Source of the DNA: Bradyrhizobium valentinum
GTDB taxonomy: Bacteria > Pseudomonadota > Alphaproteobacteria > Rhizobiales > Xanthobacteraceae
DNA: 33,503 bases
Assembly: GCF_001440405.1 (NCBI RefSeq)
Contig: NZ_LLXX01000122.1
Span: 46,096 to 79,598 of the forward strand
Direction: 5' to 3'
Shown here one piece after another: positions 9,077 to 16,552 of the stretch (position 1 is the stretch's first letter; each line of letters opens with the position of its first letter). Below the pieces are notes generated by a model that was given only the letters and a program-made list of their open reading frames with translations, did no database searches and was not told the origin of the DNA. Position numbers and translations under genes: made by a program.

Positions 9077-9813
9077 CAGCGCCTCTGTCCGCCTTTCCCG
9101 CAGGCAAGCGGGAGTTGGACGGCGAAGCTTCGCTGAAGGGACTCTCCGTGTGCTGCGCTTGGGGATAGAGCCCCTCGGCGCCTTCCATTCCCGCCAGCTT
9201 GCGGGTGCCGAGCCGACCCCAGTGTAGAATCATGCCCTCGTCGCCCACGGGTATCGAAATTCTAATCTGCGAAAATGCCGGCTCGGATGGCTCAAAATGT
9301 CTGCGCCATATGGAATCGGATATCGCCAATCCCCAATAACTTCATTCCGCTGTCGCGAACGAGCCGTTCCGTCTCTGCGTGCGCTAAAGTCAATCCGCTC
9401 GACACCTTCGCCATGCCCAGACCTTAAGTGTCCATGAATCTCAGACGTAATGATGAGAATCCAGTCTTAATTTGGCCCTGGATAGCCGCCAACCTCAGAA
9501 ACTGATCCATTAGCGTTTGCCAGGAACCACGAGAGCTTAAATCTTGTCTCACCAAGATCCGTTTTGCTCCTAAAGGTCCTGCCGGTTTGTTCGGCCTCAC
9601 CCACGCTCATTCCCACCCCGAGTGGCTCTTCGGCCCGTGCCGTAGGTTCCACCACACCATTCCGACCGAGACGGTAGAGGATCCAGCAACGTCGAATTCT
9701 ATCGCACTTGACCCGGCTTTGGCGGCTCGGACGGAGGTTGATCTTTTGGCATGAATACCTGGCAGGAAACAGCAATGCTACCGCCTCGTACCGCATTCAG
9801 GGTAATGGTTGTG
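9077..9813. other. Gene-poor stretch after fdxB
   Basis: No frame here looks like a recognisable gene. Short open frames on both strands have unnatural composition and no family resemblance that I can name. A weak hairpin (CCCGC/GCGGG, 9097-9112) lies 20 bases after the fdxB stop and could end the nif transcript, but there is no T-tract. A 12-base palindrome, GCGAAGCTTCGC, occurs near 9122. The stretch marks the left edge of the accessory insertion, and its patchy character suggests decayed mobile DNA. Confidence 0.5.
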
Positions 9814-10491
9814 TCAGTGCTCGAATCTCGTCTGATAAAAGATGCTTTGGTCCCGATCAATACTCTCGCGCCGTGAGCGATTCTTTCTAAGGTGCTGCCG
9901 CGATGAACCCTGAATTCGGTTATCACTGGGAGGACGACTTCGTAGCTGTGATAGCTTACGGTGACGCCAGAGATAGGCCTGCAGCGCCATCCGCAGCCGT
10001 CGAGAGCCGCAAGGATCGTTGTAGGCCAATCTCGCGGGCCGCCGTGTCATTGCAGCGACCGCGGCTCTTTTCCAGGCGAGCACGGGGAAATCCGAAGGTG
10101 AGAGGTCACCATACCGAAAATTTGCGAGGAGGTTGCGAGGTTGCTCCTCCGAGCGCGGCGCGACCTGTCTCAAACGCTCACCGTAGCCCGACAGTCGCAC
10201 CTTCCGTGACAATGGCCGCCACGTCGCGCGCACGCGCCCCCTCTCGACAACAGCTTGTGCAACGCGCGGTCGTGCGCCATGGCGGATCTCAATGAAGCCT
10301 TCCGCCGCGAGTTGCTCATAGGCGATCGTCACCGTACCGCGAGACACGCCGAGTTTCCCGGCGAGGGCGCGGGACGACGGCAGCAGCCCATCGGCGCCGT
10401 ACACGCGCCCCAGGATCTGATCCCTCGCTTCGATCTGACGCGCTCCCATTCGCGGCGTGCGGTGCCTAGGGGGCGTCTTCATCTGGGCCAT
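9814..10491 (-). pseudogene. MocR/PdxR-like GntR-family regulator, truncated
   Basis: The leftward frame starts at ATG 10491. It has a GntR-type winged helix, LLPSSRALAGKLGVSRGTVT followed by IAYEQLAAEGFIEIRHGA, then a linker, then the beginning of the aminotransferase-like domain typical of MocR regulators: LANFRYGDLSPSDFPVLAWK and PCGSRRLRMALQAYLWRHRK. After about residue 180 the reading becomes basic and low in hydrophobic residues. A second frame (about 9815-9930) carries a patch, HRGSTLERIAHGARVLIG, that loosely resembles the family's next block (GSQQALDLIARVL). The gene is therefore frameshifted, and about 300 C-terminal residues including the PLP lysine are missing. MocR proteins respond to PLP-linked metabolites; this copy cannot do so. 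Confidence 0.65.
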
Positions 10492-10742
10492 CAAAAGTTC
10501 GCATAACTACGCTTGCTTGATAAGCCACTCTCTAGCTATTCGGGTTGAATGCCAAGCTGTTCTGAGGAGTTAGCGGCGCAGGCAACCCAGGGCGCTATTC
10601 CGGGCGTTGCCGCAGAATCCAATCCAGCAGGTCTTCGTTTCGGCGACCACTTCGTGCGTGCTGGTCAACGGCGGCTGGTGCGGACGCAAGCGCCATACGG
10701 CGCAAATGCAGTTCGCCCCGGTCGCAAACCGTAATCTTTCTG

Positions 10743-12068
10743 TTAGTGCACTTTCAATGAACTCAGACGCTGCATAGCCGCGGTTTTCACCGAATTATGG
10801 ATTGCCTCGGGAAAGCCCTCTGGCAGCTCGCTTTCAATTTTGCCGAGCGCAGCTTCAGCGGTAAGGGCGACACGTTCGATTGATTCCTGAACAAGCTTTT
10901 TCGGTACGCCCGCCGCTTCGCCTGTCTGCAAGAAATGCCGGCCGTCTACTTCGGCAATCCTGTAGTGATTGTTTGTCCCTACCGACATTGCGAGCTTCAT
11001 CTGCTTGCGCTGAATTTGACCGGTGTCCAGGCTCGGCTGTGCCGTGAGCACGTCGTAAAGCGGTGTCAGATGGTAGCGGCCGCCAGACGTGATGAAGATG
11101 CTGAAATTCTTCGCATGGCCATCGGTCGCGCCAATCAGCCAAAAGAAGATTTGCGCTCTGAGCAGCATCGCCTGATCATCAGCGGGCGTGTCGCTGCCTT
11201 TGAGCAGGTCAAGAAGCTTCACCATGCCAGGACCGCCATCGCTCTGGTATTTGTGCGTCGGCGGGACCGACAGGGCCTGACAGCAGTCCTCCTGCGGCAG
11301 GCGGAGCAGGCGGCCATCCTTCGTCCACCGCCGGTCGAAGCGCTCGATGACGAGCGCCGTGGTCTTACCGAAAGTCGCAATCTCGGCATGGTTCACCGGC
11401 AGGCCGGAGGCGGCGGCAAGTCTCAGACAGTAGTATTCATTCTCGACGCTGTTCGAAAGGTCGATGCCGTTGGGCAGCTCCCCGATCTGCGTCTTGAAAA
11501 TATGGGTCGTCGGCGTGGTGCCGTGCGGCTTGAGCCACTTGCCGCCGTGCCGCAGCAGCGCCGTTTTCTCCCGCGCTCCTGCCACGGAAATCCGGAAATG
11601 ATCGTCGCGCGTAAGCCCGAGCGGAGTCTGGGCAAGCCCGTTGAGGAGCTTTTCTATCGCTTCGTCATCGACGGCATCGCCGGCGATGGTGCGACCATCA
11701 CCATGGTGATCATCATCATGATGATCATCATCGTCGGCGACGAATTGCAGGGCGCCGACGCAGTCCCTGCCGATGGCAGCGAGCAGGCTGTAGGCGTCGG
11801 TCCCGGCAGCGCCGACCCTTTGCGCTACCCGGCGACGGAGCGCGTCGGAGTCGGGTAGCAGATTGTCGAAGACGGCCGTGATGGCTTCGCCGCGGAAGGC
11901 ATCCTCCCGCAGCGGCAGCGAGAGCGAGACGGGCAGGGCATGTTCCCATCCGAGCCAGTCAGCCTCATACCGGAATTCAATAGCGCCAGTCGCCGCCTTG
12001 CTCATCAGGCCGACGAGGCGGTTGTTGAGGAGCACGCGCAGCGGCTCATGGCGGCGACGCCGGGGCAT
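10743..12068 (-). CDS. hipA: HipA-type serine/threonine kinase toxin
   Basis: The 441-residue protein has the full HipA layout. An N-terminal subdomain (1-105) contains LLNNRLVGLM and LPLREDAFRG. The kinase core follows with ISVAGAREKTALL (161-172) and TPTTHIFK (185-192), the nucleotide loop and lysine. The catalytic segment GATDGHAKNFSIF has Asp316 and Asn321, and LTPLYDVL has the metal-binding Asp339. HipA kinases phosphorylate glutamyl-tRNA synthetase or other targets and cause dormancy. An unusual acidic-histidine run, DDDDHHDDDHHGDG (112-125), sits between the two halves. The start codon overlaps the hipB stop by one base, the normal hipBA arrangement. All key residues are present, so the kinase is probably active. 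Confidence 0.93.
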   Translation of the reverse strand: MPRRRRHEPLRVLLNNRLVGLMSKAATGAIEFRYEADWLGWEHALPVSLSLPLREDAFRGEAITAVFDNLLPDSDALRRRVAQRVGAAGTDAYSLLAAIGRDCVGALQFVADDDDHHDDDHHGDGRTIAGDAVDDEAIEKLLNGLAQTPLGLTRDDHFRISVAGAREKTALLRHGGKWLKPHGTTPTTHIFKTQIGELPNGIDLSNSVENEYYCLRLAAASGLPVNHAEIATFGKTTALVIERFDRRWTKDGRLLRLPQEDCCQALSVPPTHKYQSDGGPGMVKLLDLLKGSDTPADDQAMLLRAQIFFWLIGATDGHAKNFSIFITSGGRYHLTPLYDVLTAQPSLDTGQIQRKQMKLAMSVGTNNHYRIAEVDGRHFLQTGEAAGVPKKLVQESIERVALTAEAALGKIESELPEGFPEAIHNSVKTAAMQRLSSLKVH

Positions 12069-12319
12069 CAGAAAATGTCCTCAAGGTCGGCGGCTGTGCC
12101 TTTGGTGCGCGGGACGATCCGGAACTCAAGGTCTAGGGCCGCGAGTACCGCAAGGATGGTTTCAAGCTTGGCTGCCGGATTGCCAGTTTCGATGAGCGAG
12201 ATTGTCTCCTGCCGCAGGCCCGCCCGCGCGCCGACCTGCGACTGGCTGAGCCCCCGCTTCTTACGAGTGCGGCGGATCAGGTTGCCGATCTGGTTCGGTG
12301 TGCGGGCAAGGCCGGTCAT
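12068..12319 (-). CDS. hipB: HipB-type HTH antitoxin
   Basis: This 83-residue protein is almost entirely one Cro/C1-type helix-turn-helix domain: IGNLIRRTRKKRGLSQSQVG, then ARAGLRQETISLIETGNPAA with the recognition helix, then KLETILAVLAALDLEFRI, which usually forms the dimer core. The tail TAADLEDIF resembles the flexible antitoxin C-terminus. HipB neutralises HipA and represses the operon by binding upstream palindromes. The gene is first in the pair and its stop overlaps the hipA start by one base. AGTAAG near 12324 may serve as a weak ribosome site. Confidence 0.92.
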   Translation of the reverse strand: MTGLARTPNQIGNLIRRTRKKRGLSQSQVGARAGLRQETISLIETGNPAAKLETILAVLAALDLEFRIVPRTKGTAADLEDIF

Positions 12320-12375
12320 TTCTTACTCCGACCCAGTATGCGCTAAATCCGATAAAAGCGCAATATAGCAAATGG

Positions 12376-12396
12376 CGCATAAATGGACATTATGCG
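12376..12396. promoter_or_regulatory. Candidate HipB operator
   Basis: CGCATAA (12376-12382) and TTATGCG (12390-12396) form a perfect 7-base inverted repeat with a 7-base spacer, about 57 bases upstream of hipB. Partial copies lie on either side: TATGCGC at 12337-12343 and GCATAA at 12404-12409. The cluster is AT-rich compared with its surroundings, as expected for a promoter with overlapping operators. Binding by HipB is inferred from position and symmetry. Confidence 0.6.
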
Positions 12397-12476
12397 TTGA
12401 ACTGCATAAAACACGTTTATCGGAATTAAGGCTATGACTTCCCTTACAGCGATCGCGTTAGCCACTTTACGCCGGA

Positions 12477-12755
12477 ATGGAAGCGGCAATCAGGGAGCAC
12501 CTTGAGCGCCTTGCTAGAGGCGAGAGGGTGCCGATGATTGCTATCGGATGTTTTACCGAGATTCAGTTCGCTGCGATCAATGAGGGGCGAGCTGCAATGG
12601 AATTACATGTCTTGGAGCAAAACGAGATTCTATTCATGGGTAGGCATTTGTATGCCAGCCGCTCTAAAGATGGCTACCAAATAGATGACATCGTTAAGCT
12701 GATCATGAGTGCGCTTTGCGACGACGCGATAGCTCACTTGGGCTGCCGGACGTGA
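12477..12755 (+). CDS. Small protein of unknown function
   Basis: The 92-residue frame diverges from hipBA. It reads as a folded protein in its middle part (MIAIGCFTEIQFAAINEGRA, then ELHVLEQNEILFMGRHLYAS and RSKDGYQIDDIVKLIMSAL). The composition is balanced and the GC content is lower than in the nif genes. No catalytic motif is apparent. Translation may begin at 12477 or at the internal ATG for MIAIGCF near 12534. Its TGA is followed in the same frame by the JetA-like fragment; the two do not look like parts of one protein. I recognise the general pattern as a recurrent hypothetical protein of accessory regions but cannot name a family. Confidence 0.55.
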   Translation: MEAAIREHLERLARGERVPMIAIGCFTEIQFAAINEGRAAMELHVLEQNEILFMGRHLYASRSKDGYQIDDIVKLIMSALCDDAIAHLGCRT

Positions 12756-13337
12756 TCTCGGCGGGCCGCCGCCGGATCCGTAAAGCCGACCCTCGCTTTC
12801 GCATCCGAGAAAGGCGACCAGGCGCTCGGCTCGGCCCGACAACTCTACTCGCGTCTGGTCGATTGGGGCGGGCTCGAGGAAGAGGAATACGGCCTGCGGG
12901 TCACCGTCGACATGGCGATGCTGGTGATCCAGCGACAGGCGAGCCTGAACAAGGACCTCTCCCAAAGATTCGGCGGCCTGATCGTCCAGATTCCTCTGAA
13001 CCTCGAGGCGATGGAGAAGCTCACGCCCGAGGTGACCGATCGCAAGCAGCGCGAAGCCGCGCTCGCGGTGCGTGGGGCGCGCAACCAGGCCGACCAGTTC
13101 ACCAAGAGCCTTCGGGCGATCCTCGCCGACCTCAAGCGGATCAGGCGGACGGTCATGGAGTCGAAGACGCTCGGCACCCGCCTGGAGGCCTTCTTCGAGG
13201 AGTTCGTCGATCAGCTCCCGCTGAAGGATTTCGAGTCCATCCTGACGGTGAACCATCCCTACCGTTTCCGCGACGCCATCGTCGACCTGGCGCTCAGGAT
13301 CTCCTACACGCCGGACACCCTTGTTTTGAAGCTCTAA
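12756..13337 (+). pseudogene. Fragment of Wadjet subunit JetA (DUF5716-like)
   Basis: The frame is open from 12756 to a TAA at 13335-13337, about 193 residues, with no credible start before ATG 12912. The segments SARQLYSRLVDWGGLEEEEY, GLRVTVDMAMLVIQRQASL, RFGGLIVQIPLNLEAM and TRLEAFFEEFVDQLPLKDFE, then NHPYRFRDAIVDLA, follow the order of the central part of JetA proteins. These are the kleisin-like subunits of the SMC-type Wadjet anti-plasmid system. JetA normally has about 450-500 residues, so both ends are missing. No jetB, jetC or jetD is present nearby. The identification is from pattern memory and would need a profile search to confirm. Most likely it is debris from a lost defence system. 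Confidence 0.6.
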
Positions 13338-13788
13338 AAATTAAAGTTATGCCTGCAGCACAATGGTTTCTTGAATTTCGTGCCAACTGATCTTTCGGAA
13401 TTTGTATGGAATTTTTGCGGACGGTTAACCGTTTCTTAACGGGACAGTTCGGCCGATAGGCCGCCAAGCCAATAGGAAGCACGCCAGTGCGTCGGCCGCC
13501 GCCGGGCGTTTCACGAGACGGGCGCGGCTGGCCCGCCTTGGCGTCGGCCGTCAGCGCTGCCGCCGTGCATGGAACGGATTTCGCCCGAAAATATTGAACC
13601 TAAGGGTCAAGAAAACTTGACCTATTGTCAACCAATTTGACGGCCATATATCCAGATATGTTGCTGAAGTGCCACATTTTGCCTGTTAGATGCCCACTGG
13701 CATTCTGGGTAAGCTGGACGAATAACTTGACATTAGATCAACTGAAGCCCATGGAACGCGCGATCAACAACAGCTATGGCATTCGCCG
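13338..13788. other. Gene-free stretch with AT-rich control region
   Basis: No convincing gene is present. The left half is GC-rich and featureless. From about 13590 the sequence turns AT-rich and holds the GTCAA/TTGAC palindromes described separately, plus a possible promoter with TTGTCA at 13625 and TATATC near 13647. This probably drives the toxin-antitoxin pair that starts at 13789. Confidence 0.5.
13606..13641. promoter_or_regulatory. Tandem GTCAA/TTGAC palindromes, candidate toxin-antitoxin operator
   Basis: GTCAAG-AAAA-CTTGAC (13606-13621) is a perfect 6-base inverted repeat. GTCAA-N5-TTGAC (13627-13641) is a second one, with the two centres about 20 bases apart, near two helical turns. 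A third partial copy, TTGACATTAGATCAA, lies at 13727-13741. Such repeated palindromes upstream of a toxin-antitoxin pair are typical antitoxin binding sites; no direct evidence of binding exists here. Confidence 0.55.
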
Positions 13789-14082
13789 ATGGCATTTGAG
13801 AACGAGGCCGGTCGCCTGCGTAGAATCGCGCGGCGAGGGACGATCTTCTTCACGAACCACGCTGAGATTGAGCGCAAGAAAGATGGCATCGAAAAACTCG
13901 ATGTCATCAACGTGCTTGGGCGATGTACGGTATCATTGGTGGAGGTGAACAAAGAAAACGGAGAAGAAGAATGGAGGGCAGAAGGGACTGATAACGACGG
14001 GAGGAAAATAACGGCTGTAGTCGTGGCTTACGAGGATGTCGCAGAGGTGAAGATCGTCACGACTTGGGCGAACAAGAAATGA
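13789..14082 (+). CDS. DUF4258-like (RelE/MqsR-like) toxin
   Basis: The 97-residue protein has the outline of the DUF4258 family of small toxins related to RelE and MqsR. FFTNHAEIERKKDGIEKLDVI at 20-40 corresponds to the HAxxRMxxRxIsxxDVxxvL motif, EEWRAEGTDNDGRKITAVVV is the central beta-hairpin, and VKIVTTWANKK is the last strand. Proteins of this group are usually ribosome-dependent or free mRNA endonucleases. The gene is followed after 16 bases by an MqsA-like antitoxin gene, which supports the call. Codon use is less GC-biased than in the nif genes, pointing to separate acquisition. The ATG at 13789 gives MAFENEAGRL. Confidence 0.7.
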   Translation: MAFENEAGRLRRIARRGTIFFTNHAEIERKKDGIEKLDVINVLGRCTVSLVEVNKENGEEEWRAEGTDNDGRKITAVVVAYEDVAEVKIVTTWANKK

Positions 14083-14098
14083 GTGAAAGGGCTGTCAG

Positions 14099-14629
14099 AT
14101 GCGTTGCAAATGCAAGAATGGATTGATGGAGAGAAGTGTGAAGCCAGAGCACGTTGAAGACTTGGGCGGTTTGGTCGTCAAGGTCTTGAATGCTGTTGTC
14201 GTGCAGCGCTGCTCTGCTTGCGGCGACGAAATGATTGGCATACCGGACGTCCAGGGATTGACCCGCGCTGCTGCAATGGCGCGCGCCCAGATTCCTGAGC
14301 GTTTGACTGGTAAAGAAGTGAGGTTTATCCGGCGCGCGCTGGACATGAAGCAAACCGATTTTGCGGCAGCAATGGACCTGTCCGCAGAACATGTGTCCCG
14401 TTGGGAGAATGACCATAATGGGGTTGGCGGCGCTAGCGAAAAGCTTGTGCGCCACAACGTCTGTGCGTTGCTGAGTGATGGCGCGTGCGAGTACGACCCT
14501 AAAGCCATTGCGAGTATGGTTTTTGTGCCGTTTCCCGAAGGGGGAATTGCACCGATTGAAATGGTCCGCGTGCGGACCACGCACCGTACAAATGAAGAAG
14601 ACGACACGATGTGGAGTGAGGCCGCTTAA
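14099..14629 (+). CDS. MqsA-like antitoxin with zinc finger and HTH domain
   Basis: The 176-residue protein combines an N-terminal zinc-finger-like part with a helix-turn-helix. Cys3 and Cys5 (MRCKCKNG) and Cys38 and Cys41 (QRCSACGDE) resemble the two cysteine pairs of MqsA, although the first pair is CxC rather than CxxC. Residues 68-125 contain RLTGKEVRFIRRALDMKQTD, then FAAAMDLSAEHVSRWENDHN, a clear Xre-type HTH. The C-terminal 50 residues form an extra tail not seen in the short MqsA of E. coli. The order toxin then antitoxin is the MqsRA/HigBA order. It probably neutralises the DUF4258-type protein and represses the pair through the palindromes upstream of 13789. Confidence 0.8.
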   Translation: MRCKCKNGLMERSVKPEHVEDLGGLVVKVLNAVVVQRCSACGDEMIGIPDVQGLTRAAAMARAQIPERLTGKEVRFIRRALDMKQTDFAAAMDLSAEHVSRWENDHNGVGGASEKLVRHNVCALLSDGACEYDPKAIASMVFVPFPEGGIAPIEMVRVRTTHRTNEEDDTMWSEAA

Positions 14630-14639
14630 TTGCGGCCTC
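14618..14639 (+). terminator. Hairpin overlapping the antitoxin stop
   Basis: GAGGCCGC and GCGGCCTC are perfect 8-base arms around TTAATT, which contains the antitoxin stop codon. The sequence after it (TCTCC) is pyrimidine-rich but not a T-run. It is likely the transcript end of the toxin-antitoxin unit. Confidence 0.6.
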
Positions 14640-14760
14640 TCTCCATAAGCGTAAACTTGCGCCGCAAGAGGCAGTTAACTTCGGTAAGCGCCCCATCCCA
14701 AGCGACTGTCGCGGCGTGCTGCTGCGGCTAGGCGACGCGGCACGCGCTCTATCGACCTCG

Positions 14761-14787
14761 AAGCCCCGCAACCATGCCGGGCTTTTT
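14761..14787 (+). terminator. Rho-independent terminator-like hairpin
   Basis: AAGCCC (14761-14766) pairs with GGGCTT (14779-14784), and the T-tract runs to 14787. The pattern is a standard intrinsic terminator. It lies between the antitoxin and the frameshifted small gene at 14822 and could back up the hairpin at 14618. Confidence 0.6.
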
Positions 14788-14821
14788 GCTGTATAGTCGC
14801 GTTTAACGGGGAATTCGCGGA

Positions 14822-15237
14822 ATGACTTTCGACCCAATAGAAGCAATCAGCTCGTTGGCGGAATTGGCGGCATACTGTCAACGGCATTCCTGATCTATGA
14901 CCGGCTTTACAAATCGCAGCCGACGATTTTCTTTCAGCCTCACGACGCGACGGCGTGCCTCGTCATCAAGAACACCATGACGGAAACCCTGTTCATCGAC
15001 GCAATCGACGTGTCACCACGCAAATTAAGCTTCGCATTTGGCGACGACCTTCATTCAACCATCGAAGCCGTCGTCGGCGCAGCATATGACAGCGGCCCCG
15101 ACCGGAATTCCCTTATCATCGGCCCGCTTTCCGAACGCTATTGCCGGCTCGTCAAACTGACCGGCTTCGATGAATTGCCGCCAGAGACTTCACGATTCGA
15201 TGCGCGTGGCGAAACACCCGACGGCCTTCCTACATGA
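14822..15237 (+). pseudogene. Small membrane-anchored hypothetical protein, frameshifted
   Basis: The ATG at 14822 begins MTFDPIEAISS and runs into a stop after 18 codons. If one base is restored near 14853, the reading continues as VGGIGGILSTAFLIYDRLYK, a single transmembrane segment. It then proceeds through FFQPHDATACLVIKNTMTET and the soluble part LFIDAIDVSPRKLSFAFGDD to a stop at 15237, about 138 residues in all. The anchored tail with beta-rich character resembles small phage or accessory proteins, but I do not recognise a family. The existing frame alone would allow an 86-residue product from ATG 14977 that lacks the anchor. No RNA or transposon feature is evident around it. Confidence 0.45.
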
Positions 15238-15341
15238 AACAAACGGTTAAGGTTTCCACGACAGCGGGCGACCTCACCCGACTTCACAACGACGCAAAGA
15301 GGGATTGATGCGATGGCGGATGCTTCAGGTCGGCTTCCATC

Positions 15342-15912
15342 ATGCCGCGCCTTTCAGTCGACATCGACCTCACGTACCTGCCGGTCAAGCCGCGCGAAGA
15401 ATCTTTAACAGAGATCGACGCGGTGAGACGCAAGTTGTGGAGGGGCGATCTTTACGCAGGTAAGTTGTTGCAGCGCTCGATCGTCAGCATCCGCGCGATT
15501 TATTCGGTGTCCGCGACCTGCTGGGAAATAAGGTATCAGCGATGATCTGCGCACTGCCTTCATTGTCTACATGCTCAGCCATAATCTCCCAATGGCATGA
15601 AGTGCTAGGCGGAGCGAAAAGGATATCAGCCAGGAATTTGTGCGCTGCTTCGAAGGTATGACTGCCAAGTCCGTTTCGCGAGATGAGCCGCTGGCCGTAC
15701 GCAAAACTCTGTCGCGGAGATTGTCGGCAACATGCCAGACAGGCATCGGAAATTCCTGATTTCATTGAGCGCGGCGATGCTGAATGAGATTTGCTCGGGG
15801 CGTTCCCGGTGCCCGCGATTTGCCGGCCGTCAAATGGCGAATGCAGAACCTTGACAGCCTGCCAGCTGAAAAGAGCGCCGCGCTGGATCTTGAGAAGGTC
15901 CTGAGCGAATAA
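15342..15912 (+). pseudogene. AbiEii-type nucleotidyltransferase toxin remnant
   Basis: Pieces of an AbiEii/AbiGii-family toxin appear in order but in different frames. MPRLSVDIDLTYLPVKPREE opens the remnant and contains the DxD nucleotidyltransferase pair. DLYAGKL follows, and after a one-base loss near 15468 comes ALDRQHPRDLFGVRDLLGN. Then come AFIVYMLSHNLPMHEVLGG, EIVGNMPDRHRKFLISL and finally QNLDSLPAEKSAALDLEKVL ending at TAA 15912. About 100 residues between EIDAV and GDLYAGK are absent and the N-terminus is missing. AbiEii is the toxin of a type IV toxin-antitoxin and phage abortive-infection system. The AbiEi antitoxin was not found. The gene is dead. Confidence 0.75.
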
Positions 15913-16132
15913 CAGAAACCACGCGCGCGGCCAGATGGCTCTGGATCTGCTGCGATCCGATTCCTGAACAGCCAAGCGGTGCCTGATCCCACCAAGCTCG
16001 TTGGTCCGATGATCGAGCGGCTTCTCGTTTGCGACGGCGCGCGCCGGACTCCCAAGAAGGTGAGGCGATCCGGTACTTTGCGCGATTTTTGCAAGGCTGA
16101 TCGCAGGATGATCAATTGATGGTTCTCTTGTC

Positions 16133-16537
16133 ATGAACGAGCGGCGGACGCAGCCGAATATCGCCTATGCAATCTGCGGCTTCAACGATATTCCAAGCCA
16201 GCGCGCCATGGGCTTCCACCTCATGATCGTCGACGAAGACGGCAGCCACAGGCCGTGGCCCATTGTCGTGGTGCGCTGGGGCAAGCGGGTGTTTGCCTAT
16301 CTTAACAAATGCCCGCACAATGGCGTCAATCTGGACTGGGAATGCAACCAGTTTTTCGATCCACGCGGCATCCGGCTGATGTGCGGCAAGCACGGCTCGA
16401 CCTTCGAGCTCGGCACCGGCCGCTGTGTGGACGGCCGGTGCAAGGGCAGCAGTCTCACGCCGGTCTCGTTGACGGTGCTGGACGGCGATATCTGCGTTAC
16501 CGGCGTTCGGCTTGTCGAGGAGGATTCCTCTGGCTAA
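16133..16537 (+). CDS. Rieske-type [2Fe-2S] protein, nif-associated (copy 1)
   Basis: The 134-residue protein is a small single-domain Rieske protein. The cluster ligands are Cys60 and His62 (NKCPHNGVNLDW) and Cys84 and His87 (LMCGKHGSTFELGTG). A third conserved patch, GRCVDGRCKGSSLTPV, follows. There is no signal peptide or oxygenase domain. A homolog with the same layout lies at 27056. Such proteins are recurrent in rhizobial nif clusters, where they probably act as an electron carrier or redox sensor; that role is inferred. It stands just right of the accessory insertion and is convergent with the gene at 16553. No sigma-54 promoter was found in front of it. Confidence 0.88.
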   Translation: MNERRTQPNIAYAICGFNDIPSQRAMGFHLMIVDEDGSHRPWPIVVVRWGKRVFAYLNKCPHNGVNLDWECNQFFDPRGIRLMCGKHGSTFELGTGRCVDGRCKGSSLTPVSLTVLDGDICVTGVRLVEEDSSG

Positions 16538-16552
16538 AGCTAAAGCCGGCGC

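Noticed and set aside
11695..11740. GAT/CAT repeat as a possible regulatory palindrome
   Set aside because: It lies within hipA and encodes the Asp/His run; there is no promoter or gene start nearby.
10935..11858. 307-residue rightward frame in the hipA region
   Set aside because: It is antisense to hipA, which has complete kinase motifs.
13435..13600. Possible CRISPR-like or short repeated units in the GC-rich intergenic DNA
   Set aside because: No regularly spaced direct repeat could be found; only isolated short palindromes occur.
15590..15610. TGGCATGAAGTGCTA as a sigma-54 promoter for the Rieske gene
   Set aside because: The GG-GC distance is two bases too short, and it lies inside the AbiEii remnant more than 500 bases from the gene.
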